In this document: in pieces, positions 33,914 through 42,999 of the stretch
Layout of the letters: each line of letters starts with the position of its first letter
Numbering within the stretch: the stretch's first letter is position 1
DNA from: JAYPAN01 sp038123715
GTDB lineage: Bacteria > Pseudomonadota > Alphaproteobacteria > RS24
Reading direction: 5' to 3'
Assembly (NCBI GenBank): GCA_038123715.1
Contig: JAYPAN010000003.1
Coordinates: 1-64,000, forward strand
DNA: 64,000 bases
Notes under the pieces: model-generated
What the model saw: the letters and a program-made list of their open reading frames with translations, nothing else
Databases searched by the model: none
Told to the model about the DNA's origin: nothing
Position numbers and translations under genes: made by a program

Positions 33914-35896
33914 ATGAGCAATCATGAACCAGTAGAGGAGTTCAAGCGCGCCCTGACACAGACCATGCGCTCGATTGCCGAGGAGGCCGAGCTGACCGTC
34001 AGCTTTGGCTCGGAAACACCGACTTTGGCGGGCTTGCGCGCCCGCCTGCCGCATCCGGCGCGCGACCTTGAGCCGGGCGACCGGCAAAATGTGCGCGGCC
34101 AATCCGACAGTTTCGCCCTGCAATTGGCTCATCATGACAGCGCATTGGCAGCCCGTCTTGCACCCGATGAAACCGATGCGCGCGCCGCGTTCCAAGCCGC
34201 TGAAACCGCCCGATGCGAGGCTTTGGGCGCACGCGACATGGCCGGTATTGCCCGCAATATAAATGACATGCATGAAGCGCGCTGCCGCAAGCTCGGCTAT
34301 GCCGACACAATGACCCGCGAGGACGCGCCTTTGGCCGATGCGCTTGGCTTTATGGTTCGCGAAAAACTGACCGGTCAGGCGCCACCGCTTGCCGCGCAAG
34401 GGCTGGTCGAGGCATGGCGCGACTGGATTGATGAGCGCGCCGGTGACAAGCTGGCGCAGCTTGAACAGGTGATAGATGACCAGACCGGCTTTGCCCGTCT
34501 CACCCGCGATTTGCTGGCCGATTTGGGCATGACCGATGCCGGCAATGAAAATGAGGAAGGCGACGGCGAGGACGGCGAAAGTCAAGACGGCGATAATGGC
34601 GAGCAGGAGGGCGAAGGCGGTCAGGCCGAAAACCCCGATGGCATGTCGGCTGATGACATGGAAATCGGCGATGCCGATATGGAAGAGGGCGATCAACAAA
34701 GTCTGCAAATGGAAGGCGATGAAGTTGACGGCGAAACCGATGGCGAGGAAGCCGGTGAAACCGCCCAGCCTTATGCGCCCGATGGCGCGGTGACGCCGGA
34801 AAAATCGGCCTATAATGTTTATACCAGCCGGTTTGATGAGACCGTTGAGGCGGAAGATTTATGCGATGTTGAGGAGCTGACCCGTCTGCGCGCCTATCTC
34901 GACCAGCAATTGCAACAATTACAAGGTGTGGTGGCGCGGCTGGCCAATCGCCTGCAACGCCGCTTGCAAGCCAAGCAAAACCGAAATTGGGAGTTTGACC
35001 TTGAAGAAGGTTATCTCGACCCGGCGCGCCTGTCGCGCATCATTACCGACCCGATGCAGCCGCTTTCCTATAAAATGGAAAGCGACACCAAATTCCGCGA
35101 TACGCTGGTCACGCTGTTGATTGACAATTCCGGCTCTATGCGCGGTCGCCCGATTACGGTTGCCGCCATGTGCGCCGATATTCTGGCGCGCACGCTGGAA
35201 CGGTGCAATGTAAAGACCGAAATACTTGGCTTTACTACACGCGCCTGGAAAGGCGGGCAGGCACGCGAGCAATGGATGGCCAATGGCAAACCGGCTCATC
35301 CCGGTCGGCTCAATGATTTGCGCCATATTGTCTATAAATCCGGCGATGCACCGTGGCGGCGGGCGCGGCGCAATCTTGGCCTGATGATGCGCGAAGGGCT
35401 GCTCAAGGAAAACATTGACGGCGAAGCGCTTATTTGGGCGCATAACCGCTTGCTGGCGCGTCCCGAACAGCGCCGGATTCTCATGGTGATTTCAGACGGC
35501 GCGCCGGTTGATGACAGCACATTGAGCGTCAATGCCGGTAATTATCTGGAAAAACATTTACGCAATGTCATTGAAGATATTGAAACCCAATCGCCGGTTG
35601 AGCTGATTGCCATTGGCATTGGTCACGATGTCACCCGCTATTATCGCCGCGCCGTGACCATTGTTGATGCCGAGCAATTGGGCGGCGCGATGACCGACAA
35701 GCTGGCCGAATTGTTTGACGACACCCCATCTGACACCAAGCCGGTGAAAGGGGTTGCGACAGGCGCGTTGAAAGAAGCCCGAAGCCTTGGCGCGGGACAA
35801 GCATCTGGTCAATCAACAAGCGGGGCATCCGCCCAAGCAAGCGGGCGCGGCGGTGTGCGAACGGCAGCGCGCCCGGTGCGCGGCGCAGCCTCATAA
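33914..35896 (+). CDS. cobT: Aerobic cobaltochelatase subunit CobT
   Basis: CobT is the VWA-domain partner of CobS in the cobalt-insertion complex. The 660-residue protein has an N-terminal CobT domain (to about residue 210), a long acidic Glu/Asp/Gly-rich linker (about 205-290), and a C-terminal von Willebrand A domain with the MIDAS motif DNSGSMRG and the later segment ISDGAPVDDST. The tail after about residue 615 is low-complexity Ser/Ala/Gly. The normal domain order and pairing with cobS make the call firm. Confidence 0.94.
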   Translation: MSNHEPVEEFKRALTQTMRSIAEEAELTVSFGSETPTLAGLRARLPHPARDLEPGDRQNVRGQSDSFALQLAHHDSALAARLAPDETDARAAFQAAETARCEALGARDMAGIARNINDMHEARCRKLGYADTMTREDAPLADALGFMVREKLTGQAPPLAAQGLVEAWRDWIDERAGDKLAQLEQVIDDQTGFARLTRDLLADLGMTDAGNENEEGDGEDGESQDGDNGEQEGEGGQAENPDGMSADDMEIGDADMEEGDQQSLQMEGDEVDGETDGEEAGETAQPYAPDGAVTPEKSAYNVYTSRFDETVEAEDLCDVEELTRLRAYLDQQLQQLQGVVARLANRLQRRLQAKQNRNWEFDLEEGYLDPARLSRIITDPMQPLSYKMESDTKFRDTLVTLLIDNSGSMRGRPITVAAMCADILARTLERCNVKTEILGFTTRAWKGGQAREQWMANGKPAHPGRLNDLRHIVYKSGDAPWRRARRNLGLMMREGLLKENIDGEALIWAHNRLLARPEQRRILMVISDGAPVDDSTLSVNAGNYLEKHLRNVIEDIETQSPVELIAIGIGHDVTRYYRRAVTIVDAEQLGGAMTDKLAELFDDTPSDTKPVKGVATGALKEARSLGAGQASGQSTSGASAQASGRGGVRTAARPVRGAAS

Positions 35897-35943
35897 AGCC
35901 AAACCAGGCAAACAGGGTAAATGGCTGTGCCGACTTTGCGGCT

Positions 35944-36225
35944 TTAAGCCAGCTTGGCACCAATCAGTTTTTTCAGCTTTTGCGCCTTGGGCGACAAATC
36001 CTTGTCAGCCGCATTCATCAGGAAAGCGTCAATGCCGCCGCGATGTTCGACCGAACGCAGCGCATGGGTGCTGATACGCAGGCGCAAGGCACGACCCAGC
36101 GCTTCGCTGGGCAGGCTGACGCGCTGCAAATTGGGCAGAAAGCGCCGCCGCGTTTTGTTAATCGCGTGGCTCACATTATTGCCGCTCATCACCGATTTAC
36201 CGGTCAGTTCGCATACCCGTGACAT
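35944..36225 (-). CDS. rpmB: 50S ribosomal protein L28
   Basis: A 93-residue basic protein of the large ribosomal subunit, with the family start MSRVCELTGKSVMSGNNVSHA and the segment KTRRRFLPNLQRVS. GGAG lies about eight bases upstream of ATG 36225. It has its own strong promoter with a hairpin-bearing leader. It is convergent with cobT. Confidence 0.96.
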   Translation of the reverse strand: MSRVCELTGKSVMSGNNVSHAINKTRRRFLPNLQRVSLPSEALGRALRLRISTHALRSVEHRGGIDAFLMNAADKDLSPKAQKLKKLIGAKLA

Positions 36226-36239
36226 GCTCGTTCTCCGTC

Positions 36240-36273
36240 AAAAAGACAGCGCCCTAGCCATGACGCAAGGGCG
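36240..36273 (-). promoter_or_regulatory. Terminator-like hairpin in the rpmB leader
   Basis: Between the rpmB promoter and start codon the minus strand forms a 7-bp stem (GCGCCCT 36273-36267 with AGGGCGC 36254-36248, 12-base loop) followed by TGTC and TTTT. The shape resembles a weak intrinsic terminator placed inside the 5' leader, as in attenuators. Confidence 0.4.
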
Positions 36274-36285
36274 CAAATGAAGGCT

Positions 36286-36314
36286 TGATATAGAAAATGC
36301 CTTGGCCAACGTCA
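36286..36314 (-). promoter_or_regulatory. Sigma70 promoter of rpmB
   Basis: On the minus strand TTGACG (36309-36314) is followed after exactly 17 bases by TATATC (36286-36291). The -35 overlaps the last codon and stop of the thioesterase gene. The start of transcription would be near 36279, leaving a leader of about 54 bases. Confidence 0.7.
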
Positions 36315-36770
36315 AGTATTTTTGCGGCGCGCCAAATCAACATCCTGACCGGTTATTTTGAAAATACCGCTGGCCGACATAACCGGCCCGTCCGGCCCAA
36401 CCAGCAAGCCGCTGACAAATCCGGTGCGCTTGGTATGTCTTGTGCAATGACCTTGCACTTCGAGAAAATCATTCAGCTTGCCGGGCGCCAGAAAATCGAA
36501 ATTAAAGCTCACCGATGGCGTGAAATGCGGGTTTTTCAGCGCATTGTGCAGAATAAAGGCAAGGCCGGTATCCATTACCGACATCAGCATACCGCCATGA
36601 CAAATGCCGACCGGATTGCACATATGCGGCAAGACACGAAAGCCGAGATGCCGACCAATATCGTCTTCGCGCATATAAATCGGGCCGATATGCGCCAGAA
36701 AATGCGGCGTATCCGCGCCTAAGCGGTCGCTCAAATCAAAAAGCTGCCAGCCAGCAGGGGGCGAGGTCAT
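36312..36770 (-). CDS. PaaI-type hotdog-fold thioesterase
   Basis: A 152-residue acyl-CoA thioesterase-like protein. The hotdog core shows VGICHGGMLMSVMDTGLAFILHNAL, with the HGG motif of the PaaI family, and later FNFDFLAPGKLNDFLEVQG. It probably hydrolyses an acyl-CoA. ATG 36770 has GGAG eight bases upstream; a TTG at 36782 is the alternative. It follows an acyl-CoA dehydrogenase gene on the same strand by 12 bases, so the two likely serve the same acyl-CoA pathway. Confidence 0.85.
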   Translation of the reverse strand: MTSPPAGWQLFDLSDRLGADTPHFLAHIGPIYMREDDIGRHLGFRVLPHMCNPVGICHGGMLMSVMDTGLAFILHNALKNPHFTPSVSFNFDFLAPGKLNDFLEVQGHCTRHTKRTGFVSGLLVGPDGPVMSASGIFKITGQDVDLARRKNT

Positions 36771-36782
36771 GTTGGTCTCCAA

Positions 36783-38051
36783 TTACTTGCCGATAAAGCC
36801 GAATAAATGGCCGGCCACTTTGCGAATCTGGATTTCTTCCGACCCTTCCGTAATGCGATAGCGCCGGTGATGGCGGTAAATATGTTCAAATGGTTTATGG
36901 CGCGAATAGCCAATGCCGCCATGCACTTGCATGGCACGGTCAGCCGCCTCGCAGACCAGCCGATTGGCGCGATAATTACACATGGAGACTTTATCCGACA
37001 GATTAAGCGCGACTTCCGGTTTCGACATTGTGTCCATTTGCGCCGCCGTTTTATAGACCAGATTGCGTATCATCTCGCATTCAGTGTGCAATTCGGTCAG
37101 TGGGAATTGTATCGCCTGATTGGCGGCCAGCGGCTTGCCGAAAGGCTTTCTGTGCTTGGCATAGGCGACGCTTTCATTGATGCAATATTGCGCCGCACCG
37201 ACGCCGGAAGCGGCCTGCCTTATCCGGTTTTCATGGACAAAATGCTGCGCCAGCGCCAGCCCGCCATCGCGCGGGCCGAAAATCGCACTGTCGGGAACCC
37301 AGACATTGGTCAGCGAAATGCGCGGATGATCGGTCGGCATGTTGAATGTCCACAAATACTCCTCAATTTTGAAGCCTTCCGCATCGGTCGGCACCAGAAA
37401 ACAGCTAATGCCGCGCGCCGCGCCATCATCACCCGATGTGCGGGCAAAAATCATATCGTAATTGGCGACATGCATGCCAGTATTCCACATTTTCTCGCCA
37501 TTTATCAGCCAGCCATCAACCCCGTCGCGCGTCTCTGGCACGGCGCGGGTTTCCATCCATGTCGCATCCGAGCCGTGGTCTGGCTCGGTCAGGCCAAAGG
37601 CAATGCGGTGCGTGCCATTCAGCATACCATTGATGAAAGTGTCCTTTTGTGCCGCCGTGCCGAAATCGGCAAACATCAGCACTTGCGGGAAATTGCCGAC
37701 AATCGAGCTTTCATTCTGCAAATCATTATGCAAGCCAAGCCCTTTGGCGGCCAAATGCTCGCGGATAACCGCCATTGCCAGATTGCTGCCATCCTGCCCG
37801 CCATATTCTTTGGGCAGGCCAAAGCGCAAATGCCCTGCCGCATCGGCGCGGCGGCGCATTTCACGCAACAAATCTTCCCATTCCTCGCGCGGCTGACCCT
37901 CATTGTCCCAGTCAGTGCGGGCATGTTCGCGGCGATGGTCGAAAAACCGGTTATTGTCATCCTGCATTTGCAGCGGCACAATTTCAGCCTCAATAAAATT
38001 GTCCAGCTCGGCCAAATAAGATTTGATATCTTCCGGTATGTCGAAATCCAT
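36783..38051 (-). CDS. Acyl-CoA dehydrogenase
   Basis: A 422-residue flavoprotein that oxidises an acyl-CoA to the 2-enoyl-CoA. The N-terminal helical domain (MDFDIPEDIKSYLAELDNFIEAEIVPL) is followed by the FAD-binding middle with FGLTEPDHGSD, and the C-terminal helical domain carries MQVHGGIGYSRHKPFEHIYR and the catalytic-base region ITEGSEEIQIRK. ATG 38051 is supported by GGGAG eight bases upstream. Substrate chain length cannot be read from sequence. It is cotranscribed with the thioesterase and divergent from the helicase gene. Confidence 0.93.
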   Translation of the reverse strand: MDFDIPEDIKSYLAELDNFIEAEIVPLQMQDDNNRFFDHRREHARTDWDNEGQPREEWEDLLREMRRRADAAGHLRFGLPKEYGGQDGSNLAMAVIREHLAAKGLGLHNDLQNESSIVGNFPQVLMFADFGTAAQKDTFINGMLNGTHRIAFGLTEPDHGSDATWMETRAVPETRDGVDGWLINGEKMWNTGMHVANYDMIFARTSGDDGAARGISCFLVPTDAEGFKIEEYLWTFNMPTDHPRISLTNVWVPDSAIFGPRDGGLALAQHFVHENRIRQAASGVGAAQYCINESVAYAKHRKPFGKPLAANQAIQFPLTELHTECEMIRNLVYKTAAQMDTMSKPEVALNLSDKVSMCNYRANRLVCEAADRAMQVHGGIGYSRHKPFEHIYRHHRRYRITEGSEEIQIRKVAGHLFGFIGK

Positions 38052-38414
38052 GACTGTCTCCCTGTCCCCTATTGAGGTCAAGTCTGCCCGACAGTTGGGG
38101 GGCTGGCAAGCGGTAATGCCCCTTTGCCATTGTTCGACCCCATGTCCGGCTCCTTGTCCAACATGGCACTTTTCGTCGCATGGCGGCGGGCGAGACAATC
38201 GGGCGATATGGCGACAAAAGCCGACGACCTACAAGATTTAGCGGTGAACGAAGCGCGAAGCGGCACTATGTAAGTGATTCGGACATGCTCTGTTCGACTT
38301 CTGTTCCCAATTGTCCTTGTCCTGCCCGACAAACCGCGCCAACCTGTTGCAACTTGCCTGTTAAAATCTGACCTTTGGGCTTGTTTCAAAGACAAACTCT
38401 GCCATTTTAGGCCC
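38052..38414. other. 363-base divergent intergenic region, no gene seen
   Basis: The gap separates the acyl-CoA dehydrogenase and helicase genes. It must hold both promoters, but I found no convincing -35/-10 pair; a TAAAAT hexamer at 38362-38367 lacks a -35. The region is rich in short TGTCC and TGTTC words (for example near 38133-38165 and 38281-38325). No credible protein or RNA gene was recognised. Confidence 0.5.
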
Positions 38415-41400
38415 ATGTCCTATCCTGCCACCGGTCGTCATCAACCCGCTGCTTTCGGGCCAGCCCTGCGCGTCGTGCTGGGGCCGACCAATACCGGCAA
38501 AACCCATTTGGCGTTGGAGCGCATGCTGGCACATCAAAGCGGCATGATTGGCCTGCCCTTGCGGCTGCTGGCGCGCGAAGTCTATGACCGCTGTCTGGCC
38601 GGTGATTTTGGCCGCGTGCATCGGGCTGATGTGGCGCTGATTACCGGCGAGGAAAAAATCCTGCCGCCCAAGGCGCGCTATTTCATCTGCACCACCGAAT
38701 CCATGCCGGTCAGCCGCGCCGTCGAGTTTGTCGCCATTGATGAATGTCAATTGGCCGCCGACCCGGAACGCGGTCATATATTCACCGACCGGATTTTGCA
38801 CGCGCGCGGCACAGCAGAAACCATTTTGCTCGGCGCGGCGACTATGGCCCCCATACTTGACCGCCTTTTGCCGAAAGTGCAGGTGGAGACGCGCGAACGC
38901 CTGTCGCAATTGAATTGGGCGGGCAGCCAGAAATTGTCGCGCCTGCCGCGACGCAGTGCGATTACCGCCTTTTCGGCTGAAAATGTCTATGCGATTGCCG
39001 AAATCATCCGCCAGCAACGCGGCGGGGCGGCTGTGGTGATGGGTGGTCTCAGCCCGCGCACCCGCAATGCCCAGGTCGCCATGTATCAATCCGGCGAGGT
39101 TGATTTTCTGGTCGCCACGGACGCGATTGGCATGGGGCTGAATATGGATGTTGACCATGTGGCTTTTGCCCAAAGGCGCAAGTTTGACGGTCGCCGCCAC
39201 CGCGAATTGACGCCAGCCGAGCTGGCACAAATTGCCGGCCGCGCCGGACGCCACAAAACCAATGGCAGTTTCGGTGTGACCGGCGATCTTGACTTGTTTG
39301 ACGAGACGCTGGTCGAGCAGATTGAAACCCATCGCTTTGAGCCGGTGAAAGGATTGATGTGGCGCAATCCCAATCTCAATTTTTCAAGCCTAGACGCGCT
39401 GCTTGCCAGCCTTGAGGCACCAGTGCCGCGCGAAGGATTGCTGCGCGCGCCGGTGGCCGATGATTTACAGGCGTTGCGGCTATTGAGCCGCGACCCTGAA
39501 ACCCGTGATTTGGCGCAGAATGAAGCGCAAATCCGACTGCTTTGGGAAGTCGCGCAAATCCCCGATTTCCGCAAAACCACAATGGGCGAACACAGTGCGC
39601 TGATTGGCGAGATTTTTGGCTTTTTGAGCCGCCATGAAACCGGCATTCCCGCCGATTGGCTGGCCGAGCGCATAAATCGTTGCGACCGCAGCGAAGGCGA
39701 TTTGGACACTTTGTCCATGCGGCTGGCGCATATCCGCACTTGGACATATATTGCCAATCGCAGCCAATGGGTTGCCGAGCCGCAGCATTGGCAGGAAATG
39801 AGCCGCGCTGTTGAAGACCGGCTGTCCGATGCCCTGCATATGAAGCTGATGGGCAAATTTGTTGACCGCAAGGCGTCGGCTTTGATGCGCCGCCTGCAAG
39901 GAGTGGAAAAAGTGGAAGCCGATATTGAAGACAGCGGTGACATTATGGTGGCTGGCGAATATATGGGACGCCTGACCGGCCTGCATGTGCAGCGCGACCC
40001 GCGCCTGAAATCAATTCCGGTCGGCCCGGCGCGCGCAGCGGTTGAAAAAGCGGTCGGCGAAGCCTTGCGGCTGCGGGCGGGCAATATCGCCTTTGCCGAT
40101 GACACCGCCTTCACGCTCAATGATAATGGCGAGATTATCTGGCAGCAGGCGACCATTGGCAAATTGCGCCTTGCCGGACAGGAAAAACCCGGCGACGCGC
40201 TGGCCTATCTGCACCCGCAAATTGAGCTTTTGGCCGATGAAATCCTGACCGGCGAATTGCGCCAGCGCGCCGAGGCACGCCTCACATTATGGCTGCGCGA
40301 CCGCATGAAAACCGAACTGGCGCCGCTTTTTACCTTGCAGGAAAGCGACGGCATTGACGGGCTGGGGCGCGGGCTGGCTTTTCAATTGCTTGAAAACAAA
40401 GGCAGCCTGCCGCGCATCGAAATTGCCGATATGCTGGGTCGTCTTGACCAGCCCATGCGCCGCCAATTGCGCCGTCAGGGCATCCGCTTCGGTGCTTATA
40501 ATGTGTTTATTCCCGCCCTGTTAAAACCGGCTGCCGCGCGCTTGCTGGCGCTGCTGGTGAGTGCCGAAATGGGGCGCAATCTGGCCGCCGACCTGCAAGC
40601 CCTTCCGGCGGCAGGTCTGACATCGGTCAAACGGGCGCAAGTGCCGAACCGGCTTTATCGCGCCGCCGGATATTATCCGACCCGCAATCGCGCCATCCGG
40701 CTCGACATGCTGGAACGCCTGGCCGATTTGATACGGCCATTATTGAATGGCGAGGCCGAGCAAGAGGCCGCAAAAGCCCAAGCGCCGGAACAGCCGGTCG
40801 CAAACACCGAAAAATCAACGCCAGCGCCATCAAATGAGGCAAACGAAACACGGGTTGCGCCGGAAAAAGAGCCGCCTCAGGCGGCAGTGCAGGATGAACC
40901 GGCTTCTGAACCGGCAGATGATGCCCCTGCACCCTCCCCCGCTGACAAGCCGACTGACAAGCTGGCTGAAAAGCCGCGCCGGATTCGCGGTTTTCAAATC
41001 AATGAGCAAATGATGTCCATTATGGGTTGCGGCTCTGAGGATATGGCCGAAATCCTGTCCGCCTTGGGCTATCAATCCTTTCAACCCAAGGAAACCAACC
41101 CACCAGCTGAGGAAGCAGACGCAAATGGCGCGGCCAATGAAGAAATACAAGTCGCGACAACAGAAGCCGAACAAGCGGATGCCGCGCCGGTTTACTGGCG
41201 TCCGCGCGCCCGTCATGCCGGAAAAAACAGTGGCAAAAATACCGGCCATGCCCAAAAGCGCGGCGCAGCGCGCAAAGCCGACCGGCGCGCCAGCGCTGAT
41301 AATGGCAAGCCTGACAAAAACAGCCGTGACAAGCGTTCGAGTAAAAACACCAATGGCAAAAACCAAAACCGCAAACAAGCAAGCAAACAGGCCAGCAGAC

Positions 41401-41477
41401 CGGTGATAGACCCCGACTCGCCTTTCGCCGTGCTGTCGCAATTGCAAAATAAAGGCAAGGAGTTGCAGGACAAATGA
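38415..41477 (+). CDS. Suv3/MgpS-like DExH RNA helicase with charged C-terminal tail
   Basis: A 1020-residue helicase related to mitochondrial Suv3. Motif I is VVLGPTNTGKTHLAL, the DExH-type box VAIDECQLAADPERG, motif V TDAIGMGLNMDVDHVAF and motif VI QIAGRAGRHKTNG. The region to about residue 750 is conserved. The last roughly 270 residues are low-complexity, first proline/alanine/glutamate-rich and then lysine/arginine/asparagine-rich, with a conserved-looking island (FQINEQMMSIMGCGSEDMAEILSALGYQSF) between them. The basic tail suggests RNA contact. It overlaps the S4-domain gene by four bases. ATG 38415 begins the conserved region with AGG upstream. Confidence 0.9.
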   Translation: MSYPATGRHQPAAFGPALRVVLGPTNTGKTHLALERMLAHQSGMIGLPLRLLAREVYDRCLAGDFGRVHRADVALITGEEKILPPKARYFICTTESMPVSRAVEFVAIDECQLAADPERGHIFTDRILHARGTAETILLGAATMAPILDRLLPKVQVETRERLSQLNWAGSQKLSRLPRRSAITAFSAENVYAIAEIIRQQRGGAAVVMGGLSPRTRNAQVAMYQSGEVDFLVATDAIGMGLNMDVDHVAFAQRRKFDGRRHRELTPAELAQIAGRAGRHKTNGSFGVTGDLDLFDETLVEQIETHRFEPVKGLMWRNPNLNFSSLDALLASLEAPVPREGLLRAPVADDLQALRLLSRDPETRDLAQNEAQIRLLWEVAQIPDFRKTTMGEHSALIGEIFGFLSRHETGIPADWLAERINRCDRSEGDLDTLSMRLAHIRTWTYIANRSQWVAEPQHWQEMSRAVEDRLSDALHMKLMGKFVDRKASALMRRLQGVEKVEADIEDSGDIMVAGEYMGRLTGLHVQRDPRLKSIPVGPARAAVEKAVGEALRLRAGNIAFADDTAFTLNDNGEIIWQQATIGKLRLAGQEKPGDALAYLHPQIELLADEILTGELRQRAEARLTLWLRDRMKTELAPLFTLQESDGIDGLGRGLAFQLLENKGSLPRIEIADMLGRLDQPMRRQLRRQGIRFGAYNVFIPALLKPAAARLLALLVSAEMGRNLAADLQALPAAGLTSVKRAQVPNRLYRAAGYYPTRNRAIRLDMLERLADLIRPLLNGEAEQEAAKAQAPEQPVANTEKSTPAPSNEANETRVAPEKEPPQAAVQDEPASEPADDAPAPSPADKPTDKLAEKPRRIRGFQINEQMMSIMGCGSEDMAEILSALGYQSFQPKETNPPAEEADANGAANEEIQVATTEAEQADAAPVYWRPRARHAGKNSGKNTGHAQKRGAARKADRRASADNGKPDKNSRDKRSSKNTNGKNQNRKQASKQASRPVIDPDSPFAVLSQLQNKGKELQDK

Positions 41478-41899
41478 GCCGTGCGCCGCAAATGCCCTCT
41501 ACCAATGCAGACAGCGCCGCCATGCGGATTGATAAATGGCTCTGGCATGCGCGGTTTTTCAAGACGCGCAGTCTGGCAACACAATTTACCGGCGCTGGCA
41601 ATGTGCGGGTCAATGGCCTGAAACAGACCCGCGCCAGTGGCCGTTTGCGGGTTGGTGATGTGCTGAGTTTCGCCCTGCATGGCCATATCCGCATTATTGA
41701 AGTGGTGCAGCTTTCCGTGCGCCGCGGGCCGGCCAGTGAGGCGCAATGCCTGTATCTTGACCGCGACCCACCGCAACCGGCCAAAAAAAAGGCGGCGGAG
41801 GCGGCCAAGCCTGCCGCGCGCGAGGCTGGCAGCGGACGCCCGACCAAAAGACAACGCCGCCAGCAAGATTCTTATCTCGCCAATTTGCGCGACGGATAG
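41474..41899 (+). CDS. S4-domain RNA-binding protein (Hsp15/HslR type)
   Basis: A 141-residue protein with an S4 RNA-binding fold (MRIDKWLWHARFFKTRSLAT to VGDVLSFALHG) and a basic alanine/lysine-rich tail. E. coli Hsp15, the prototype, rescues nascent-chain-blocked 50S subunits after heat shock. It is translationally coupled to the helicase through an ATGA overlap, a pair often found together in Alphaproteobacteria. Confidence 0.9.
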   Translation: MSRAPQMPSTNADSAAMRIDKWLWHARFFKTRSLATQFTGAGNVRVNGLKQTRASGRLRVGDVLSFALHGHIRIIEVVQLSVRRGPASEAQCLYLDRDPPQPAKKKAAEAAKPAAREAGSGRPTKRQRRQQDSYLANLRDG

Positions 41900-41990
41900 G
41901 CACGGAAAGGAACGCTCTGCCGCCCTTTTGCCGCATTTATAAATATAGTCAGATATTGTCAGACAGGGCGCATCGCGCTAGATAGATCCC

Positions 41991-42461
41991 ATGCTAAAAC
42001 GCCTTACAGATTTTTTTCAGCAGACTGAAACCCAAGGCACGCTCACGCAAAATGCCGACGCACTGCATGTTGCCGCCGCCGCTTTAATGGTGCGCGCCGC
42101 CCAGATTGACGGTGATATAGACGCCCATGAGCAGGCGCTTATCCAAAAGCTGATTGGCCCGCATTTCGGGCTGGATGCGGGTGAGGCGGAAACGCTTTTA
42201 ACGCAAGCCCATGAAGCGCTTGGGTCGGCCAATGACTTGTTTCAATTCACCCAGCAAATAAATGCCAGTTTCAGCATTGACCACAAGCTGCAATTGGTTG
42301 AAGTCTTGTGGCAGATTGTGCTTGCCGACGGTGTGGTTGACGATTATGAAGCCAATCTGATGCGTCGCGTCGCCGGACTGGTCTATATTACCGACCAGCA
42401 AGCTGGTGCCGCCCGCAACCGCGCTATGGCCGCGCTCGGCCAATCGGAAACTGACAGCTAA
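41991..42461 (+). CDS. TerB-domain protein
   Basis: A 156-residue all-helical protein of the TerB (tellurite-resistance-like) fold: ALMVRAAQIDGDIDAHEQALIQKLI and LVEVLWQIVLADGVVDDYEANLMRRVAGL are paired acidic helices that bind metal in some members. Despite the name, isolated TerB proteins are not known to give tellurite resistance. It lies between the S4 protein and ferredoxin genes. Upstream are repeated GTCAGA words (41950-41965). Confidence 0.8.
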   Translation: MLKRLTDFFQQTETQGTLTQNADALHVAAAALMVRAAQIDGDIDAHEQALIQKLIGPHFGLDAGEAETLLTQAHEALGSANDLFQFTQQINASFSIDHKLQLVEVLWQIVLADGVVDDYEANLMRRVAGLVYITDQQAGAARNRAMAALGQSETDS

Positions 42462-42489
42462 CCGCCTTTGGGCAAAAACGAGGAAACAA

Positions 42490-42828
42490 ATGACCTATAT
42501 CGTGACCGATGCCTGTATCAAGTGCAAATATACGGATTGCGTGGAAGTCTGCCCGGTGGACTGCTTTTACGAAGGCGAGAATATGCTGGTCATTCACCCT
42601 GAAGAATGTATTGATTGTGGCGTTTGCGAGCCGGAATGTCCTGCCGAAGCGATTAAGGCGGACACCGAGCCGGGCTTGGAAAAATGGCTTGAGCTGAACA
42701 CAAAATTTGCCGAAATCTGGCCGAATTTGACCATGAAAATCGACCCGCCTGCCGATGCCGATGATTTTGTTGGCAAGGAGAATAAGTTCGAGGATTTCTT
42801 CTCCGAAGCGCCCGGCGAAGGCGATTGA
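42490..42828 (+). CDS. fdxA: FdxA-type 3Fe-4S/4Fe-4S ferredoxin
   Basis: A 112-residue cytoplasmic electron carrier. The two cluster motifs are CIKCKYTDCVEVCPVDCF and CIDCGVCEPECPAEAI, followed by the C-terminal extension typical of seven-iron ferredoxins. GAGGA lies six bases before ATG 42490. The place directly before carD and rpoH is conserved in Alphaproteobacteria. Confidence 0.95.
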   Translation: MTYIVTDACIKCKYTDCVEVCPVDCFYEGENMLVIHPEECIDCGVCEPECPAEAIKADTEPGLEKWLELNTKFAEIWPNLTMKIDPPADADDFVGKENKFEDFFSEAPGEGD

Positions 42829-42862
42829 TTGCTCGGCAGTTCCGGCCATAACGGCCAAGCAT

Positions 42863-42891
42863 TTGAACTTTCGGCTTTTTTGTGATATACT
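42863..42891 (+). promoter_or_regulatory. Sigma70 promoter of the carD gene
   Basis: TTGAAC (42863-42868) is followed after exactly 17 bases by TATACT (42886-42891), one base off the -10 consensus. Transcription would start near 42898, leaving a leader of about 100 bases before carD. Confidence 0.7.
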
Positions 42892-42999
42892 CCTCCGGAA
42901 TGAACGGACAGTCTCCAGCGCGCGGCGCAATGAGACATAAGTGCGGATAAATGCTGTTATGCGCCTCGCGCAACGCATCCGCCAACAGGAGCTTAGATA

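Noticed and set aside
36807..38075. A 422-codon open frame opposite the acyl-CoA dehydrogenase
   Set aside because: It covers nearly the whole dehydrogenase gene and has no ribosome site or recognisable motif.
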